DNA of 31,862 nt from an uncultured archaeon (GCA_937890045.1 CALBXV010000078.1:1-31862), one strand, 5' to 3'. Positions 5,666-13,489 are shown, counted from the stretch's first letter. Translations and numbers: made by a program. The notes: generated by a model not told the origin, from the letters alone.

Positions 5666-6502
5666 TTACAACTCCAAGTTTATTGTTAATCTAATTGTGT
5701 TACCTAATGGTAACGTCTTGTCTCCATAAATATAACTCATACCAATAATATATTTATCATATTTAAAATCTAATCCAAATGTAGGATAAGTTAATTCATG
5801 TGTATCATCCATATAATATCCAACTTTACCCCATAACATATTTTTATAATTATAACTTGTTCCCATACCAAATGTTTGATGTTTTGTCATTTTATTAAAT
5901 TGTCCATAAAACATAAAATCTTTATATGGATATGTTCCAGCTATATTTAGACTTGTAGGTAATTCTGATTTATAACTACCAAACTTTGGTGCAAATCCAA
6001 AATTACGAACCATAACATCTACATCTAAATCTTTATACACTTTAGGAAAATATCCACCAACACCAAAAAGAAATCCAGTTGCTTTCTGTGTATGTAAGTC
6101 GTGTGTTATTACTTTTGCATTTAATCCTAAATTATATTTACCAACTTTACGTGCATAATCTACACTATATACTGCACTTAATGGGGTAAATGTTCCATCT
6201 ATAATTCCATCTATGTCAGTTGCCTTTTGTTCTCCATAATTAAAAAACATAACACTAACACCAAATGGCCCTCTATCCATATTTATAAAATTATAATTCA
6301 TATCATCTACAATATTTGGCATCCAATTAACTCTACTGAAACTAAACATATCTTTATTATAAAGATTACGTGCTGGATTCATCATTGGTAACATCACATT
6401 ACCAATTGAACTCGTTTGAGCAGTAGGTGCTATGGTTAATATTCTATTGGCTTGGCCAAACAACGAACTTATTAATAATAAACTTAATAATATTTTTTTC
6501 AT
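5666..6502 (-). CDS. PorV/PorQ-like outer-membrane barrel protein
   Basis: 278 residues with a signal peptide (MKKILLSLLLISSLFGQ). The mature part follows the PorV/PorQ (UPF0164) layout: an early SSIGNVMLPMMNPARNLYN with the N-P-A of the 'NPAG' motif (42-44), MFSFSRVNWMPNIVDDMNYN (52-71), PFGVSVMFFNYGEQKATDID (79-98), YSVDYARKVGKYNLGLNAKV, VMVRNFGFAPKFG, and terminal strand IRLTINLEL. PorV is the outer-membrane shuttle that takes cargo from the type IX translocon to the attachment complex; PorQ is a relative. A type IX cargo gene lies immediately upstream (6606..9371), separated only by a 35-aa gene coupled on both sides. The family call is from pattern recognition. A generic barrel or superinfection-exclusion factor is the alternative. 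Confidence 0.65.
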   Translation of the reverse strand: MKKILLSLLLISSLFGQANRILTIAPTAQTSSIGNVMLPMMNPARNLYNKDMFSFSRVNWMPNIVDDMNYNFINMDRGPFGVSVMFFNYGEQKATDIDGIIDGTFTPLSAVYSVDYARKVGKYNLGLNAKVITHDLHTQKATGFLFGVGGYFPKVYKDLDVDVMVRNFGFAPKFGSYKSELPTSLNIAGTYPYKDFMFYGQFNKMTKHQTFGMGTSYNYKNMLWGKVGYYMDDTHELTYPTFGLDFKYDKYIIGMSYIYGDKTLPLGNTIRLTINLEL

Positions 6503-6606
6503 TTTTTACTCTCTATTTTTTCTGCTATCCAAACAACAAATTTCATTGTGAAATATAACGCTGGAAGCATAGCAGCTAATGTGAAGAAAAATTGTAATTC
6601 ACTCAT
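6499..6606 (-). CDS. micro membrane protein, 35 aa
   Basis: ATG 6606-6604 overlaps the stop of the 921-aa gene by one base (TAATG), and TGA 6501-6499 overlaps the ATG of the PorV-like gene as ATGA. The product is one hydrophobic segment (FFFTLAAMLPALYFTMKFVV, about 6-25) with a charged tail (AEKIESKK). The perfect coupling on both sides is the main evidence. No family is recognised. It could be a small accessory subunit, or a translational coupler that keeps the PorV-like gene in step with the cargo gene. Confidence 0.6.
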   Translation of the reverse strand: MSELQFFFTLAAMLPALYFTMKFVVWIAEKIESKK

Positions 6607-9371
6607 TATTTCACCACCGTAAATTTATTAGCTTTAATTTTGTTATCTGTCTGTAATACAAATATATAAACTCCAGGTTCTAACTTCTGATGGTTTTCAT
6701 AAACACTAACCTCTGGTAACCAAACTGTAGGTTCATTTGTAAAATCAAAAGTATGCAATCCAGGTAACACGTGTTCATTTAAAAGTGTTCCAACCTTTTG
6801 TCCTATTGAGTTTAAAATATACAATTTAACATCTTTCGGTTCTTCTAAATAAAACTGAAACTTTGTATTTTCTGTAAATGGATTTGGGTAGTTATAAGTA
6901 AGAGCATCATTGTCTGGTTTTCCACCACCGAATGCCCAATATTTATTCCACACCAATACCATACCATCATCTCTACTCATACTTAAATCTCTACCAGCTG
7001 GACTACCTGCTGCATGTTTACCAACAAATCTAATTGGTGCTTCAGTCCATTCTGTATCAGGAAAGTTAGCTTGAAATATTAGTTTCAATCCTGCCATTTC
7101 TTTATCAATCCAATATCTTTCTGGTGCGTTGCTTGGTGAATAATCAACTGCACCGAAAGCAACTCTTTGCCAATTATTAACAGGCTCATCAACATTTACA
7201 TAAGTCAACCATGGCCCTGGTAAGACATCAGTTTTCATATCAACAAATTCTAATATAGTTGTATCAAACTCAACCTCAAATTCAAAACCAGATATTAGAA
7301 TTCCCTCATTTGGTGTAATAGTTAATGGAACTTCTATCTGATTACCTGACTGAACCCTTACAGTTGAGTCTGCAGGTAATGAAAGATATACATCAACATC
7401 ATTCATAGTTCTATTTAATGCTCGTGAACTTAAACCTGTTCCTGGATTAACTTTTGCTGACCACTCACTTGGTGCATTACTTCCCCAACGATAATATGTC
7501 GTAGTGTTAGTTTGTGTTTGATAAGCATCACTACCAACTTTTGTACCAGTAGTATTTACATCACCTGTAAAGAAATATGCTAAACTATCAATAGTATAAT
7601 CTGGATTTACTTCGCTCATCCAAGCAGATGTACCATTACCAACATTATAATGTATTGTATCTAATCCAGTTATAATATCATCCATCAATGGATTAATAGT
7701 TTCTATAGGCCCATATGTTAAAGCTTGAGCTTGATTAAAATCACCATCTTCAAATACTGTAAACTCATATTTTTGTGGTCTTGATTGTCCGTTTAGAGTT
7801 TGATAATATCCTCGTGCTGTAGGTGTTCCCGCAACATAAAATGTATCTATCGTAGACCAATCTTCATATGAGTTTCCATTATGGTGTGTATAATTACTCA
7901 TAATACCTGATACATAACTCCATAAAATATAAGTGTCATTCAAATGAAACAAATCATCACCATCTACATCACCAATAAAATATTCTATAGCATTTAATGT
8001 ATCTATTCTTCCACCACCACTATTATAATTGTGATGTTTACCAGATTGGAAATTAAATGACATTATAGCATCGGTTACATTTGTAATTTGTTCCCTATCT
8101 AATTCAAGTTGTGAATGATTCTCTATATTATCACTTGAGTCAGGTGGCCAAAATGACATTCGGTATCCATTATTTCTTGGTAATTGAATATTATAATATC
8201 CATTAGAATCTGTATAGGTTGAATCATAATAACTTATACCAAGAAATCCCTCTGCTGGAACTACTTGGTCTGCTCTTGTTGATTTTTTATCATAAAAATA
8301 TCCAGGAGCTCCTGGTTGAAAATTACCAATTACATCATCAGTAGTATTATTCTCTGTTGTTAATCCAGCATCTGAAATTGATTCTATGTTATACCAATTA
8401 GAATAAGAATGTGGATTACTTTGGTCTAATTCAAATTTTATTTTCCAATATGGATACGTGTTATCTGTTGCTGTAGTAAATGCAGCTCCAACTGCTCTAT
8501 TTTTACCTTGAACATATCTAAAGTAACCCTCAACATCTACAAGTTTTGGATGTAATGTAATATCACCACGAGCACCACCTATACCAACTCCATCTTGTCC
8601 CGTATTACCATCTATATAAACTTGATAAGTTGTTAAATAATTTCCATTTGTTACATAAGTATAATATCCTGTTCCAGATAAATACTTCGTTGCTACTCTA
8701 AATGATTTGGCGGAAAAATTATCCGCCACATCATCTATTTTAAAATGTAATTTTAATAATTCTGTTTGTACAGAATCGCCAGCACCAAATGTTTTAACAT
8801 TACCATTATGTGATACCATTGTGATTCTTAACCAATCATAATCATTAGATGTAATAGATTTTGAAGTATCTTGTGTTCCACCAGCTGCTAAAGAATCTGT
8901 ATATCCCACATTAGCATAACGAACTACTTCATATGAATAATGTGCACCAGCTGAACTATCTCCCTCAGTCCAACCATTGATGTATGCACCTTTCTCCACG
9001 CGTGTTGAATCATGAGTCCAATCTATTAAATCATTATCAAATACTAAATCCAATCTAAAAGCCGTTACAGATGCATCGTTGTCATCAAGTGTAACAGCGA
9101 TAGTCATTACAGAATCTCTCCAGGCATCAAAGTTATTATTCTTATAAGCTACACCTCTTGTTTTACTCTTATAACTACCATTGGTCGGATTAGCCAATCC
9201 AGTAGTGTCATCGGCCAAGTATCCTCTCAACTTAAAATTTTCTTGAGCTCTCCACCAAAATTTAGGTGTATTGTATTCTCTTGATTGTATAAGTCTAATA
9301 ATTGGTGTTTGAGCTTCTGCGAAACTCAGCATCATTATTAACCCCATTAAAAATTTAGCAATGTAATTCAA
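6606..9371 (-). CDS. secreted multidomain protein with type IX secretion sorting tail, 921 aa
   Basis: Starts at TTG 9371-9369, with GGAG seven bases upstream; no ATG fits better. A signal peptide (1-20, ending FAEAQ) is followed by a cohesin-like beta domain at about 80-230, a carboxypeptidase-regulatory-like/X-module-like region at about 275-440, a dockerin-like calcium loop GDVDGDDLFHLND (467-479), a degenerate second loop GDVNTTGTKVGSD (603-615), a second cohesin-like domain at about 660-800, and a type A C-terminal sorting domain at 827-921 (YNYPNPFTENTKFQFYL, LNSIGQKVGTL, EPGVYIFVLQ, KFTVVK). In Bacteroidota and relatives this tail sends proteins through the type IX system to the cell surface. 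The host cell, rather than the virion, is the expected site. The gene follows the tail genes and precedes a PorV-like gene. Confidence 0.82.
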   Translation of the reverse strand: MNYIAKFLMGLIMMLSFAEAQTPIIRLIQSREYNTPKFWWRAQENFKLRGYLADDTTGLANPTNGSYKSKTRGVAYKNNNFDAWRDSVMTIAVTLDDNDASVTAFRLDLVFDNDLIDWTHDSTRVEKGAYINGWTEGDSSAGAHYSYEVVRYANVGYTDSLAAGGTQDTSKSITSNDYDWLRITMVSHNGNVKTFGAGDSVQTELLKLHFKIDDVADNFSAKSFRVATKYLSGTGYYTYVTNGNYLTTYQVYIDGNTGQDGVGIGGARGDITLHPKLVDVEGYFRYVQGKNRAVGAAFTTATDNTYPYWKIKFELDQSNPHSYSNWYNIESISDAGLTTENNTTDDVIGNFQPGAPGYFYDKKSTRADQVVPAEGFLGISYYDSTYTDSNGYYNIQLPRNNGYRMSFWPPDSSDNIENHSQLELDREQITNVTDAIMSFNFQSGKHHNYNSGGGRIDTLNAIEYFIGDVDGDDLFHLNDTYILWSYVSGIMSNYTHHNGNSYEDWSTIDTFYVAGTPTARGYYQTLNGQSRPQKYEFTVFEDGDFNQAQALTYGPIETINPLMDDIITGLDTIHYNVGNGTSAWMSEVNPDYTIDSLAYFFTGDVNTTGTKVGSDAYQTQTNTTTYYRWGSNAPSEWSAKVNPGTGLSSRALNRTMNDVDVYLSLPADSTVRVQSGNQIEVPLTITPNEGILISGFEFEVEFDTTILEFVDMKTDVLPGPWLTYVNVDEPVNNWQRVAFGAVDYSPSNAPERYWIDKEMAGLKLIFQANFPDTEWTEAPIRFVGKHAAGSPAGRDLSMSRDDGMVLVWNKYWAFGGGKPDNDALTYNYPNPFTENTKFQFYLEEPKDVKLYILNSIGQKVGTLLNEHVLPGLHTFDFTNEPTVWLPEVSVYENHQKLEPGVYIFVLQTDNKIKANKFTVVK

Positions 9372-9378
9372 GGCAAAT

Positions 9379-9382
9379 CTCC
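9379..9382 (-). promoter_or_regulatory. ribosome-binding site that fixes a TTG start
   Basis: GGAG, seven bases before the TTG at 9371, is the only good Shine-Dalgarno sequence near the start of the 921-aa gene. It sets the signal peptide as the true N-terminus. Confidence 0.6.
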
Positions 9383-9412
9383 AATTCGTTATAAGTATAT
9401 GTTTGTTTTATG

Positions 9413-9432
9413 ACCTTTTAGATTAAAAAGGT
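9413..9432. other. small hairpin between tail genes and the envelope operon
   Basis: ACCTTTT and AAAAGGT form a 7-bp stem with a 6-base loop, midway in the 102-bp gap between the 366-aa tail gene and the 921-aa gene. There is no clear U-run after it on the minus strand, so it is a weak terminator at best; a processing or pausing site is as likely. The rest of this gap is very AT-rich (ATATTTATT near 9450 resembles the element noted at 13541). Confidence 0.35.
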
Positions 9433-9473
9433 ATAGACTTTATTAGATAATAAATATAATATATATTAGTATT

Positions 9474-10574
9474 TTAATTGTCAAATCTAATAGTAAATGA
9501 TATATCGTATTCTTTTGGTTTTTTGATTGGTCTTGCGAGTTTAGCGACTGCTAAGAGTTCTTTGTTATCATTATATAACCCAATACTTGTTATATATGGA
9601 TTAAAAGCTGAATGTGTTACAAAATTTGAATATACTCCAGATGGTCTATATACTGAGCTCGTATCATATTCTTCTTGAGTTCCAATTTCATTATAAACTG
9701 ATCCTGTTACAGTATTATGAATTCCTTCCATAAAATATCCAGTTAAATCGCTTCCAAGTAATTGTGAGCCACTTCTACCTGGAGTTGCACTTATATTATC
9801 GGTCCCATTATATTCATGTTCTTGTATATTACATAAAAATTCATATTCTCTGATTGTTTTAGTTCCCTGTAATTTTAATTCAAAACCATCTGTACCTTCC
9901 AATTTTGCCACATTACCATATTTTGACCCCGTATCAGTAATTACAAGTAGACCTTGATCATAAAATATATTTCCTATCGCATCACCTACCACTACATTAG
10001 ATCCCGATAATGATGAAGACCTTCTTGCAAAACTAGATGAATAAACAGTATCATATAAATGTCCTCTTTCATCATCTACTAAAGTAAGAGTTTCATCTGT
10101 CAAAGAATTATCAATTAGTCGTACAGACCCAGGTTTTATTTCTTCTCCGAAAAATTTTCGGGGAATGTTAATAACTCTTAAACTATTATGTATTTTATTT
10201 AAAAATGACCCAGATGAATCTCTAGGCCAAGGATCTTGATTAAAACTAAATTGTGGTTGTGGAGCAATTCCCCTAGGGTTGTTTTGTTGTTCAAATTTAT
10301 AATATAAATGATTAATTGAATTATAAACAGGAAGGTTATAATAAGTACCTACACTATACCAAGTATCTTTATCTTTTCCAAGAGATTTTGATAATTCATT
10401 TAAAGTACCAATAGATTTTGACTGTGCAGACGCAGTACTATAATTAAAATAACTTCCGCTAGTGCCTTCAAGAACAAAAACTCCACTTCCACTATCCGCG
10501 TCAGTGAATTCGTATTGTTTAAAAACTTTAAACGGGGTGATTGTCGCGTTGCCTTCTCCAATCGGCTTAAACAT
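9474..10574 (-). CDS. tail-associated structural protein, 366 aa (paralogue of the next gene upstream)
   Basis: A Ser/Gly/Tyr-rich, beta-dominated protein typical of phage tail fibres or adaptors, with no signal peptide. Its C-terminus (YITSIGLYNDNKELLAVAKL, then ARPIKK and FTIRFDN) matches that of the 355-aa protein at 10588..11655 (YITTVGLYNANSELLAVAKL, KVRLDF). Both also share PIGE near the N-terminus, so they are paralogues. This C-terminal motif recurs, in my memory, in tail proteins of phages of Bacteroidota. A good ribosome-binding site (GAGGTGAG) precedes ATG 10574. It is last in the tail block; host recognition or fibre attachment is inferred from position. Confidence 0.65.
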   Translation of the reverse strand: MFKPIGEGNATITPFKVFKQYEFTDADSGSGVFVLEGTSGSYFNYSTASAQSKSIGTLNELSKSLGKDKDTWYSVGTYYNLPVYNSINHLYYKFEQQNNPRGIAPQPQFSFNQDPWPRDSSGSFLNKIHNSLRVINIPRKFFGEEIKPGSVRLIDNSLTDETLTLVDDERGHLYDTVYSSSFARRSSSLSGSNVVVGDAIGNIFYDQGLLVITDTGSKYGNVAKLEGTDGFELKLQGTKTIREYEFLCNIQEHEYNGTDNISATPGRSGSQLLGSDLTGYFMEGIHNTVTGSVYNEIGTQEEYDTSSVYRPSGVYSNFVTHSAFNPYITSIGLYNDNKELLAVAKLARPIKKPKEYDISFTIRFDN

Positions 10575-10587
10575 AGGCTCACCTCAC

Positions 10588-11655
10588 TTAAAAATCAAGT
10601 CTTACTTTTATTACTGCTTCTCTTGCCGGAGTTTTTAAGAACGGTTTACTAAGTTTAGCTACAGCTAACAATTCACTATTAGCATTATACAATCCTACCG
10701 TAGTAATATATGTACGAGGATCTGTTACATAAGTTGGATTTGTTAACTCTCCACTTCCAGTATAATATGTTGGGTTTTGACTAAAATTATATCGTCTATT
10801 ATTTACTCTACAAAAATAATGAGTTGATTTAATATCTTCTTCACGTCTTGCTTGAAAATATCCACCTGAACTATTAAATACATCAAACAATTTGCTAGAA
10901 TTATTATCATCCGCATTAGTACTTAATCCAGTAGAAAGTGAAATTCCATCTTGAGTTCCCGCTTGATTTTTATCTAATTCACCTGAGTCAAGCATGAAAG
11001 CACCTAAAAATGGATAGAATCTACCATAATACATTTTAGTTGTTCCAGATGAATATTTATATGATGCTGTTCCACCACTAATACTTCCAGAAACTATATT
11101 AAAATATGTAGTTCCTTTAGATACACTTGAATCTGTAGTAGCATCACTATCATCAATAAGACGCAATGTTCTTCCTGTTCCGGCTAATCGAATTTCCCAA
11201 TTACCTGGATCAATTTTTTCTCGCATTCTGGCTCTTGATACAGTAATGAAATAAGATGAAGATGATTCTAGTTCAGCTCCACTTGCCCCATACTTAAAAT
11301 ATGTTTGAGTTGGAGATACTATGAGATTTTTAAATTGTGAATATATAGCCTGAGAGGCGTTTGTACCGTCCGTAGCATTTTTTGATCCACTCCCAGCGTA
11401 ATGTCCGTAAGCCACACTAAACTGCACTTCAGTTGTAGATGAAGATGTTGCTTCTTGATGTACATCTACGTAATAATCACCACTAGATGCACTTTGCGCT
11501 GACGATGAAAAGAATCCTGCAGTTGTAGATCCTTGAGTTAATGTAGTTCCTCCGCTCGACCATATACCACTTGAAACTGTAGTAACTCTGTTCGCCACTA
11601 TATCTTCGGCTGTATCAAAGAGTTGAAATACTCCTGATGCTTCTCCTATTGGCAT
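10588..11655 (-). CDS. tail-associated structural protein, 355 aa
   Basis: Beta-rich and Ser/Thr/Gly-rich throughout (for example SSAQSASSGDYYVDVH), as in phage fibres and receptor-binding adaptors. It contains YFITVSRARMREKIDPGNWE and ends with the GLYNANSELLAVAKLSKP motif shared with the gene downstream. The start ATG 11655 has AGGAG eight bases upstream. A TATAAATA lies directly against that ribosome-binding site (11668-11675), too close to make a normal leader. No enzymatic domain is visible. Function inferred from position among tail genes and composition. Confidence 0.65.
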   Translation of the reverse strand: MPIGEASGVFQLFDTAEDIVANRVTTVSSGIWSSGGTTLTQGSTTAGFFSSSAQSASSGDYYVDVHQEATSSSTTEVQFSVAYGHYAGSGSKNATDGTNASQAIYSQFKNLIVSPTQTYFKYGASGAELESSSSYFITVSRARMREKIDPGNWEIRLAGTGRTLRLIDDSDATTDSSVSKGTTYFNIVSGSISGGTASYKYSSGTTKMYYGRFYPFLGAFMLDSGELDKNQAGTQDGISLSTGLSTNADDNNSSKLFDVFNSSGGYFQARREEDIKSTHYFCRVNNRRYNFSQNPTYYTGSGELTNPTYVTDPRTYITTVGLYNANSELLAVAKLSKPFLKTPAREAVIKVRLDF

Positions 11656-11705
11656 TTTATGTTCTCCTATTTATATTAAATATTATTTTCATTAAAAATT
11701 TTCAT

Positions 11706-11990
11706 TTACTCTATTACGTCGTCCTTACCATTTTCACCGTTGCCGTTGCCATTACCAGAACTTTGTTGATATACTACTATATCTGCAGTAGCAGTATCAG
11801 ATAAATCATCTGGAGTTGTTACAGTTAATTCTACTGTATAAGTACCTGGAGTTTGATAAGTATGTATCGGATTTAAATTTTCCGAATTGGTACCATCTCC
11901 AAATTTCCAACTATGTGATAATGCTTCTCCTATTGAAGCATCCGTAAATACTACAGTAGCTGGTGCTGTTAATGTTTGTTGTCCTGCCAT
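11706..11990 (-). CDS. PKD (Ig-like) domain protein, 94 aa
   Basis: Nearly all of the protein is one PKD domain: TAPATVVFTDASIGEAL, SHSWKFGDGTNSENLNPIHT with the diagnostic W-x-F-G-D-G-T, YQTPGTYTVELTV, and a final strand TADIVVY. A low-complexity tail follows (SSGNGNGNGENGKDDVIE). The first PKD strand is missing; a plausible one, PTAGFTYKSEDG, lies at the very end of the upstream gene in another frame. PKD and other Ig-like domains decorate phage capsids and tails and bind glycans or cell surfaces weakly. It starts 2 bases after the upstream stop, with GAGG in range, so re-initiation is possible. Confidence 0.72.
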   Translation of the reverse strand: MAGQQTLTAPATVVFTDASIGEALSHSWKFGDGTNSENLNPIHTYQTPGTYTVELTVTTPDDLSDTATADIVVYQQSSGNGNGNGENGKDDVIE

Positions 11991-11992
11991 TC

Positions 11993-12286
11993 TTAACCAT
12001 CCTCAGACTTGTAAGTAAATCCTGCGGTTGGTTTTACTACAGGAGGATCTGGATCTGGCGGTGGAGGCGGTGATGATAATGTGCCATCAACATTAAATAA
12101 ATATCCATTTAAAATACGTTTTGGTGTCCCTGCCTTAATAGTAATGTCAGTTGAAAATTCCTTTCCAGATTTTTCTCCTTTACCTGAAATAGTTACTGTT
12201 TTATCTGGAAATGTTCCTGTAGTTTTACCAACAACTGATTTAGCTACCAATATAAATTTTTTACCTGTTCTTGTCTTAAATGGCAT
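11993..12286 (-). CDS. small tail protein ending in the first strand of a PKD domain, 97 aa
   Basis: A compact beta-rich N-terminal part (TGKKFILVAKSVVGKTTGTF, TVTISGKGEKSGKEFSTDIT) is followed by a proline-rich linker (SSPPPPPDPDPPVVKP) and then PTAGFTYKSEDG before the stop. The last motif is how PKD domains begin, and the rest of such a domain sits in the -1 frame immediately downstream. The gene may therefore be the front of a frameshifted or broken longer protein. No ribosomal slippery heptamer is obvious at the junction. Possibly a small head or tail decoration protein. Confidence 0.6.
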   Translation of the reverse strand: MPFKTRTGKKFILVAKSVVGKTTGTFPDKTVTISGKGEKSGKEFSTDITIKAGTPKRILNGYLFNVDGTLSSPPPPPDPDPPVVKPTAGFTYKSEDG

Positions 12287-12302
12287 TTATTAATCCCCTA
12301 CC

Positions 12303-12782
12303 TTATCCACTCTCTTCTACTGTTATTACTTCACCTTCTTTAAATACATCAATAAAAACATCGTCTGGTAAAGTTAGAGTATATTCTTCATCTTCCCCAA
12401 AATTTTCTGTAACTGGTGAAATCACAAAATAATCAAAAGCTCCTACTGTTTCTGTAGATGTTGGAACCCCAGTTATAAGAATAGTATCTACTGTATCATC
12501 TAGTGTATCTTTCAGCGGAAATTTCATTGCTCCATCTTTTCCATCTTCAGCTACCGCTACACTTCTAGTCATAACTTCCAATAAAGGCATATTTAAAATA
12601 GCATTATCATAATAATCAGGTCCACTAGTATGTGTAACATCAAAAAGATTATAATCTATACCATCATCTGCTAATGCAAATTTGCTTATTTTAAGATCAC
12701 CAGAAGTTGCTAACTGTTGTCTACCCAATTCTGTCAAAACTGCGTCTACAAATACTGTTACGCTTTTATCCAAAAATGCCAT
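12303..12782 (-). CDS. tail structural protein, 159 aa (paralogue of the upstream gene)
   Basis: The N-terminal 75 residues repeat the pattern of the 235-aa protein just upstream: MAFLDKSVTVFVDAVLTELG against MAYLNKTTQVLKAILTNKG, then SKFALADDGIDYNLFD against SHFALADDEIDYTLWD, and DYYDNAILNMPLLE against DYYGTVIENLPLLE. The C-terminal half differs. It shares a base with the upstream stop (TAATG). This N-terminal module is, in my memory, common in phage structural proteins near baseplate genes. It probably attaches to the virion while the C-terminal half varies. Role inferred. Confidence 0.65.
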   Translation of the reverse strand: MAFLDKSVTVFVDAVLTELGRQQLATSGDLKISKFALADDGIDYNLFDVTHTSGPDYYDNAILNMPLLEVMTRSVAVAEDGKDGAMKFPLKDTLDDTVDTILITGVPTSTETVGAFDYFVISPVTENFGEDEEYTLTLPDDVFIDVFKEGEVITVEESG

Positions 12783-13489
12783 TATTCAGTTGCCTTATAA
12801 TTAATTCTAATTGTCAAAGCTGCAGTTGCACCTGACATTAATCCAGTAACTATACACGTTGTCTTTGAAGCATCTTGTGTACTTGTAATTCTTTTGGCTT
12901 TAATTTTCATAGTATTATTGCCTGCTGGCGCTATTAATGTCTGTGAAGCTCTGAATCTTAAAGATTGTTCAGTTGGTTGTGCAAATCTACCCGCAGTTGT
13001 TGGATTATCATCTAAATATAAATAAGCTATATTTGTATTAAGTAATGTATAAGAATATCCCTCTGGAGCAGAGTTTGAATGTAAATTAACTGTAGTACAT
13101 TGTATAGAATCCTCATCTCCAACATTACTAACATTTTTCCAACTTAAATCTAATATTCCACTATTAGAATTTACTTTATTATTAAAAGAACCTCCAATAG
13201 TAGCCATCTTCATTCCAGCACTTTTATCTAAATGATCTGTACTTCTTAAAAGTTTATATCGCATTACACTAGTTTCATTTGGAACTGGTTCTAATAATGG
13301 TAAATTTTCTATAACTGTTCCATAATAGTCTGAACCAGATGGATGTGCGGTATCCCACAATGTATAATCTATTTCATCATCTGCTAATGCGAAATGAGAT
13401 ACATTAAAAGCTCCTTGAGCTAGCTTTTCTCTACCTTTATTGGTAAGAATAGCCTTCAATACCTGAGTTGTTTTATTTAAATACGCCAT
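12782..13489 (-). CDS. tail structural protein, 235 aa
   Basis: The N-terminal module (KGREKLAQGAFNVSHFALAD, DEIDYTLWDTAHPSGSDYYG) is shared with the 159-aa product of the next gene. The C-terminal half is a separate beta-rich domain (SLRFRASQTLIAPAGNNTMK, TAALTIRINYKATE). The two genes arose by duplication with replacement of the distal half. A 76-bp gap with a TATAAATAT element separates it from the giant gene upstream, so it may start its own transcript. Likely a virion component of the baseplate or tail-tip region; no enzymatic motif. Confidence 0.65.
   Translation of the reverse strand: MAYLNKTTQVLKAILTNKGREKLAQGAFNVSHFALADDEIDYTLWDTAHPSGSDYYGTVIENLPLLEPVPNETSVMRYKLLRSTDHLDKSAGMKMATIGGSFNNKVNSNSGILDLSWKNVSNVGDEDSIQCTTVNLHSNSAPEGYSYTLLNTNIAYLYLDDNPTTAGRFAQPTEQSLRFRASQTLIAPAGNNTMKIKAKRITSTQDASKTTCIVTGLMSGATAALTIRINYKATE

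Noticed and set aside
10400..10582. A 60-aa open frame at the start of the 366-aa tail gene
   Set aside because: Shadow frame with no good ribosome-binding site or domain; the tail gene frame has a good start and a paralogue.
11668..11675. TATAAATA on the minus strand before the 355-aa tail gene
   Set aside because: It abuts the ribosome-binding site, so a transcript starting a few bases downstream would lack that site; listed as too doubtful to call a promoter.
11990..12005. A canonical -1 slippery heptamer at the PKD junction
   Set aside because: I looked for X-XXY-YYZ before the upstream stop and found none, so programmed frameshifting is only one of several explanations.
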